A stretch of DNA of 5,096 nucleotides from positions 1 through 5,096 of the forward strand of contig JAMNXK010000216.1 in NCBI GenBank assembly GCA_023653245.1, given 5' to 3'. Position 1 is the first letter of the stretch; every line of letters begins with the position of its first letter. Below are positions 1-5,096 of this stretch, one piece after another. Below the pieces are notes generated by a model that was given only the letters and a program-made list of their open reading frames with translations, made no database searches and was not told the DNA's origin. The position numbers and the translations under genes are program-made. The stretch is from Tagaea sp. (lineage in GTDB: Bacteria > Pseudomonadota > Alphaproteobacteria > CACIAM-22H2).

Positions 1-3128
<3,128 letters not shown>

Positions 3129-3134
3129 CGAGAG

Positions 3135-3140
3135 CTCCCT
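3135..3140 (-). promoter_or_regulatory. Ribosome binding site of the binding-protein gene
   Basis: The minus strand reads AGGGAG, 6 nt before the ATG at 3128. This is the best-placed purine run in the 36-nt gap after the ATPase gene. It fits the high translation expected for a periplasmic binding protein and supports the ATG at 3128 over the in-frame ATG at codon 6. Confidence 0.65.
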
Positions 3141-3164
3141 GTCAGAGGCGTGGTTGTTCCGGAC

Positions 3165-3959
3165 TCAATGCGTCTTGTCGTGCTGCTCGCGCAGCAGGCG
3201 CCAGATCTTGGTGCGCAGATGGACGAAGGATTCGAGATCCATCACGTCCTCGATGCGCTCGTGCTTGTCCCATTGCTCGGCCTTGCGCACGGGCGAAATG
3301 TCGATCGTCTCCTTGATCTTGCCGGGCCGGCGGGTCATGACGATCACGCGGTCGGCGAGATAGACCGCTTCTTCGACGGCATGGGTGATGAACATCACCG
3401 TGCGCGGATTGGCGCGGCCGACCCGCAACAGCTCCTCCTGCATCACCGTGCGCGTCTGCGCGTCGAGCGCGCCGAACGGCTCGTCCATGAGCAGGACTTG
3501 GGGGTTGAGCACGTAGGCGCGCGCGATCGCCACGCGCTGCTGCATGCCGCCCGACAACTGATGCGGGAAGGCGGCTTCGTAGCCCTCCAGCCCCATCAGC
3601 TTGATGTTCGCCGCGATGCGCTCGCGCGCCTCGTCGCGCGGCACGCCCAGCGAGCGCAGGCCGAAATCGATGTTCTCCTGCACCGTCTTCCAGGGGAACA
3701 GCGCGAATTGCTGGAAGACGACGGCGCGATCGGGCCCCGGTTCGGTCACGACCTTGCCGCCGACCTTGCACGTGCCCGAGCTCGGGAATTCAAGGCCCGC
3801 GGCCATGCGCATGCAGGTCGTCTTGCCGCAGCCGGAGGGTCCCACGACGGCGACGAACTCCCCGTCGCGCACGGTGTAGCTGACCTTGTCCAGGGCGACG
3901 AACTGGCGGTCGCCGGCCCCGAACACCCGCGAGACGTTGTCGAGCACGATTTCGGCCAT
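3165..3959 (-). CDS. ABC transporter ATP-binding protein, NitT/TauT (SsuB/TauB-like) family
   Basis: This cytoplasmic ATPase powers the importer; it has 264 residues, normal for SsuB/TauB. All ABC motifs are present and intact: Walker A GPSGCGKT at 40-47, Q-loop VFQQFALFPW at 81-90, signature LSGGMQQR at 135-142, Walker B VLLMDEPF at 155-162, D-loop GALD at 163-166, and the switch histidine in ITHAVEEA at H193. The FPW after the Q-loop and the RPGKI segment at 211-215 are typical of the nitrate/taurine/sulfonate group. The start ATG at 3959 is supported by GGAAGGGG upstream and an N-terminus that begins directly with the first beta strand (IVLDNVSRVF). The gene sits between the permease (3-nt gap) and the binding protein (36-nt gap). 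The tail after residue 225 has no extra regulatory domain. Function is firm; the substrate depends on the other subunits. Confidence 0.95.
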   Translation of the reverse strand: MAEIVLDNVSRVFGAGDRQFVALDKVSYTVRDGEFVAVVGPSGCGKTTCMRMAAGLEFPSSGTCKVGGKVVTEPGPDRAVVFQQFALFPWKTVQENIDFGLRSLGVPRDEARERIAANIKLMGLEGYEAAFPHQLSGGMQQRVAIARAYVLNPQVLLMDEPFGALDAQTRTVMQEELLRVGRANPRTVMFITHAVEEAVYLADRVIVMTRRPGKIKETIDISPVRKAEQWDKHERIEDVMDLESFVHLRTKIWRLLREQHDKTH

Positions 3960-3962
3960 CGT

Positions 3963-4742
3963 CTATCGCCCCTTCCGGCGGATCATCCAGGTTTCGAAGC
4001 CGCGCAGGGCCACGTCGATCAGAAGTCCGATCACGCCCACGGCGATCATGCCGACCATCACGATGGAGGTGTCGATCGCGGCTTGCCCGCGCACCATCAT
4101 CAAGCCGATGCCCGCGTTGGCCGCGATCAGCTCGGCGCCGATCAGCGATTGCCAGCCCGCACCCGCGCTGATGCGCAAGCCCGCGATGATCGAGGGCAGG
4201 GAGGCGGGCAGCAGCACCTCGCGGATGATGCGCAGACCCGACGCGCCCAAGGTCTGCGCCGCTTCGATGTAGCGCGTCTCGACGTAGCGCGAGCCGCGAT
4301 AGGCGTTGATGAGGCAAGGCGGGAAAGCGCCGGCGAAGATGATCATCGTCGGCCCGCCGATGCCCGTGCCGAACCACAAGGCGGCGAACGGCACCCACGC
4401 GATGGGGGCGACGAAGCGCAAGGAGTCGAACACCGGCTGGACCATGTAGTCGAGCCAGCGATACCAGCCCATCAGCAAGCCGAGCGGCACGCCGATCGCG
4501 ACCGCGAGCAGGAAGCCGCGCGCGTAGCGCTCCAGGCTGACGATCAGATGTCCCTGCAGCGTCTGGCCGGAGAACGGCCGCTCGGTCAGCAGCAAGCCGC
4601 GCTCGATCACGTCCCACGGCATGGGCAGGAAGCGGCGCGGGGCGAATTCGAGCGCGCCGGCGATCGTCCAGACGCCGAAGAAGACGACCAGCCCCGCCAG
4701 CGTCAGCAGCCAGAAATTCCGGAGGGAGAGAGCCGGGCCCAT
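3963..4742 (-). CDS. ABC transporter permease, NitT/TauT (SsuC/TauC-like) family, complete
   Basis: A complete 259-residue inner-membrane permease of the BPD_transp_1 type, normal for the SsuC/TauC group. Hydrophobic segments lie at about 12-30, 72-96, 108-127, 129-147, 186-210 and 223-247, consistent with six membrane spans. The EAA loop at about 160-185 reads EAAQTLGASG...LLPASLPSI and should contact the Q-loop region of the ATPase. The N-terminal FLPMPWDV stretch (38-45) resembles the LPSP motif near the first span in this family. The ATG at 4742 overlaps the TGA of the upstream permease and has a weak purine-rich CGGAAG before it. The stop TAG is only 3 nt from the ATPase start. The C-terminal halves of the two permeases share the EAA loop and a VGM-AV stretch but differ elsewhere, so this is a paralogue and not a recent copy. 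The transported compound cannot be read from the sequence. Confidence 0.93.
   Translation of the reverse strand: MGPALSLRNFWLLTLAGLVVFFGVWTIAGALEFAPRRFLPMPWDVIERGLLLTERPFSGQTLQGHLIVSLERYARGFLLAVAIGVPLGLLMGWYRWLDYMVQPVFDSLRFVAPIAWVPFAALWFGTGIGGPTMIIFAGAFPPCLINAYRGSRYVETRYIEAAQTLGASGLRIIREVLLPASLPSIIAGLRISAGAGWQSLIGAELIAANAGIGLMMVRGQAAIDTSIVMVGMIAVGVIGLLIDVALRGFETWMIRRKGR
3969..3976 (-). promoter_or_regulatory. Ribosome binding site of the ABC ATPase gene
   Basis: On the minus strand this reads GGAAGGGG, a purine-rich Shine-Dalgarno-like site 9 nt before the ATG at 3959. It lies inside the last codons of the upstream permease gene. It supports the chosen ATPase start and tight co-translation. 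Confidence 0.6.
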
Positions 4743-5096
4743 CAGCGCTTCCGCCAGGGCATCGAATGGCGCTCGGCCAGATCGAGCGCCAGGGTCAGCA
4801 CGAAGCCGGTCACGGCGACGGCGACCATGCCCACCAGGATCATCGCCGGATAGATGTCGAGGCCCGCCTGGTAGAGCACCTTGCCCAAACCGAGCAGCGC
4901 GCCGAGCAGCTCGGCGGCGACCAACGCGGTCAGGCAGCCTTGCAGCGCCAGGCGCAGGCCCGTGAAGATCGACGGCAGCGCGCCGGGCACGATCACGTCC
5001 TTGATCAGCGCGAAGCGGCGCGCGCCGAGCATGCGGCTGGCCTCGATCACCGGCCGGTCGATATTGCGCACGCCCGTGAAGCTGTTGATCACCGCG
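4742..5096 (-). CDS. ABC transporter permease, NitT/TauT (SsuC/TauC-like) family, C-terminal part only
   Basis: This is an inner-membrane channel subunit of an ABC importer. The last 117 codons are visible and the reading frame is open to the right edge, so the true start is outside the window; the GTG at 5092 is internal. The family is usually about 250-280 residues, so a little under half is present. In visible-residue numbering, an EAA cytoplasmic loop (about 18-43: EAS...G...VPGALPSI), which docks on the ATPase, is followed by hydrophobic segments at about 44-66 and 82-106 and a basic tail (PWRKR). The stop TGA overlaps the ATG of the next permease by one base (TGATG), so the two are probably translationally coupled. 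The visible part aligns end to end with the C-terminal part of that second permease, which suggests an old tandem duplication and a heterodimeric channel. The family call is firm; the substrate is unknown. Confidence 0.9.
   Translation of the reverse strand, partial: AVINSFTGVRNIDRPVIEASRMLGARRFALIKDVIVPGALPSIFTGLRLALQGCLTALVAAELLGALLGLGKVLYQAGLDIYPAMILVGMVAVAVTGFVLTLALDLAERHSMPWRKR

Noticed and set aside
3129..3164. Possible promoter or terminator between the ATPase and binding-protein genes
   Set aside because: The 36-base gap holds a ribosome binding site but no clear inverted repeat, U-tract or -35/-10 pair.
5041..5092. GTG at 5092 as the start of the right-hand permease
   Set aside because: The frame continues open upstream to the edge, and the visible protein begins just ahead of the EAA loop, so the N-terminal membrane spans must lie outside the window.

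Overview
The window is a dense, single-direction gene cluster from a GC-rich bacterium (about two-thirds G+C by eye, with strong G/C preference at third codon positions). The substrate-binding protein has a classical signal peptide with no lipobox, which points to a Gram-negative. Together with the codon use and gene families, this suggests an alphaproteobacterium; that assignment is an inference. All six genes are on the minus strand, so transcription runs from high to low coordinates. Both end genes are cut by the window edges, and the operon promoter lies outside the window.

Layout in transcription order: (1) 5096-4742, C-terminal part of an ABC permease; (2) 4742-3963, a second, complete ABC permease; (3) 3959-3165, ABC ATPase of the nitrate/taurine/sulfonate type; (4) 3128-2073, periplasmic NMT1/THI5-type (SsuA/TauA-like) binding protein; (5) 2002-686, a histidinol-dehydrogenase-family enzyme that looks more like the sulfopropanediol dehydrogenase HpsN than biosynthetic HisD; (6) 689-1, the N-terminal 229 codons of a PLP-dependent DegT/DnrJ/EryC1/StrS-type aminotransferase. 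Gene 6 stays open to the left edge with no stop codon.

Spacing is tight: a 1-nt overlap (TGATG) between genes 1 and 2, 3 nt between 2 and 3, 36 nt between 3 and 4, 70 nt between 4 and 5, and a 4-nt ATGA overlap between 5 and 6. The only intergenic structure is a long hairpin just after the binding-protein gene. It has a perfect 13-bp stem topped by a C(UUCG)G-capped mini-stem, and it probably sets expression of the transport genes relative to the enzyme genes.

Working model (inference): a high-affinity ABC importer brings in a small organic anion, perhaps a sulfonate or other hydroxylated/aminated small molecule. The HisD/HpsN-like dehydrogenase oxidises an alcohol group and the coupled aminotransferase adds or removes an amino group. 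The substrate cannot be read from the sequence. No gene-free stretch exceeds 70 bases, and I saw no tRNA, rRNA, CRISPR array, insertion sequence or other mobile element.
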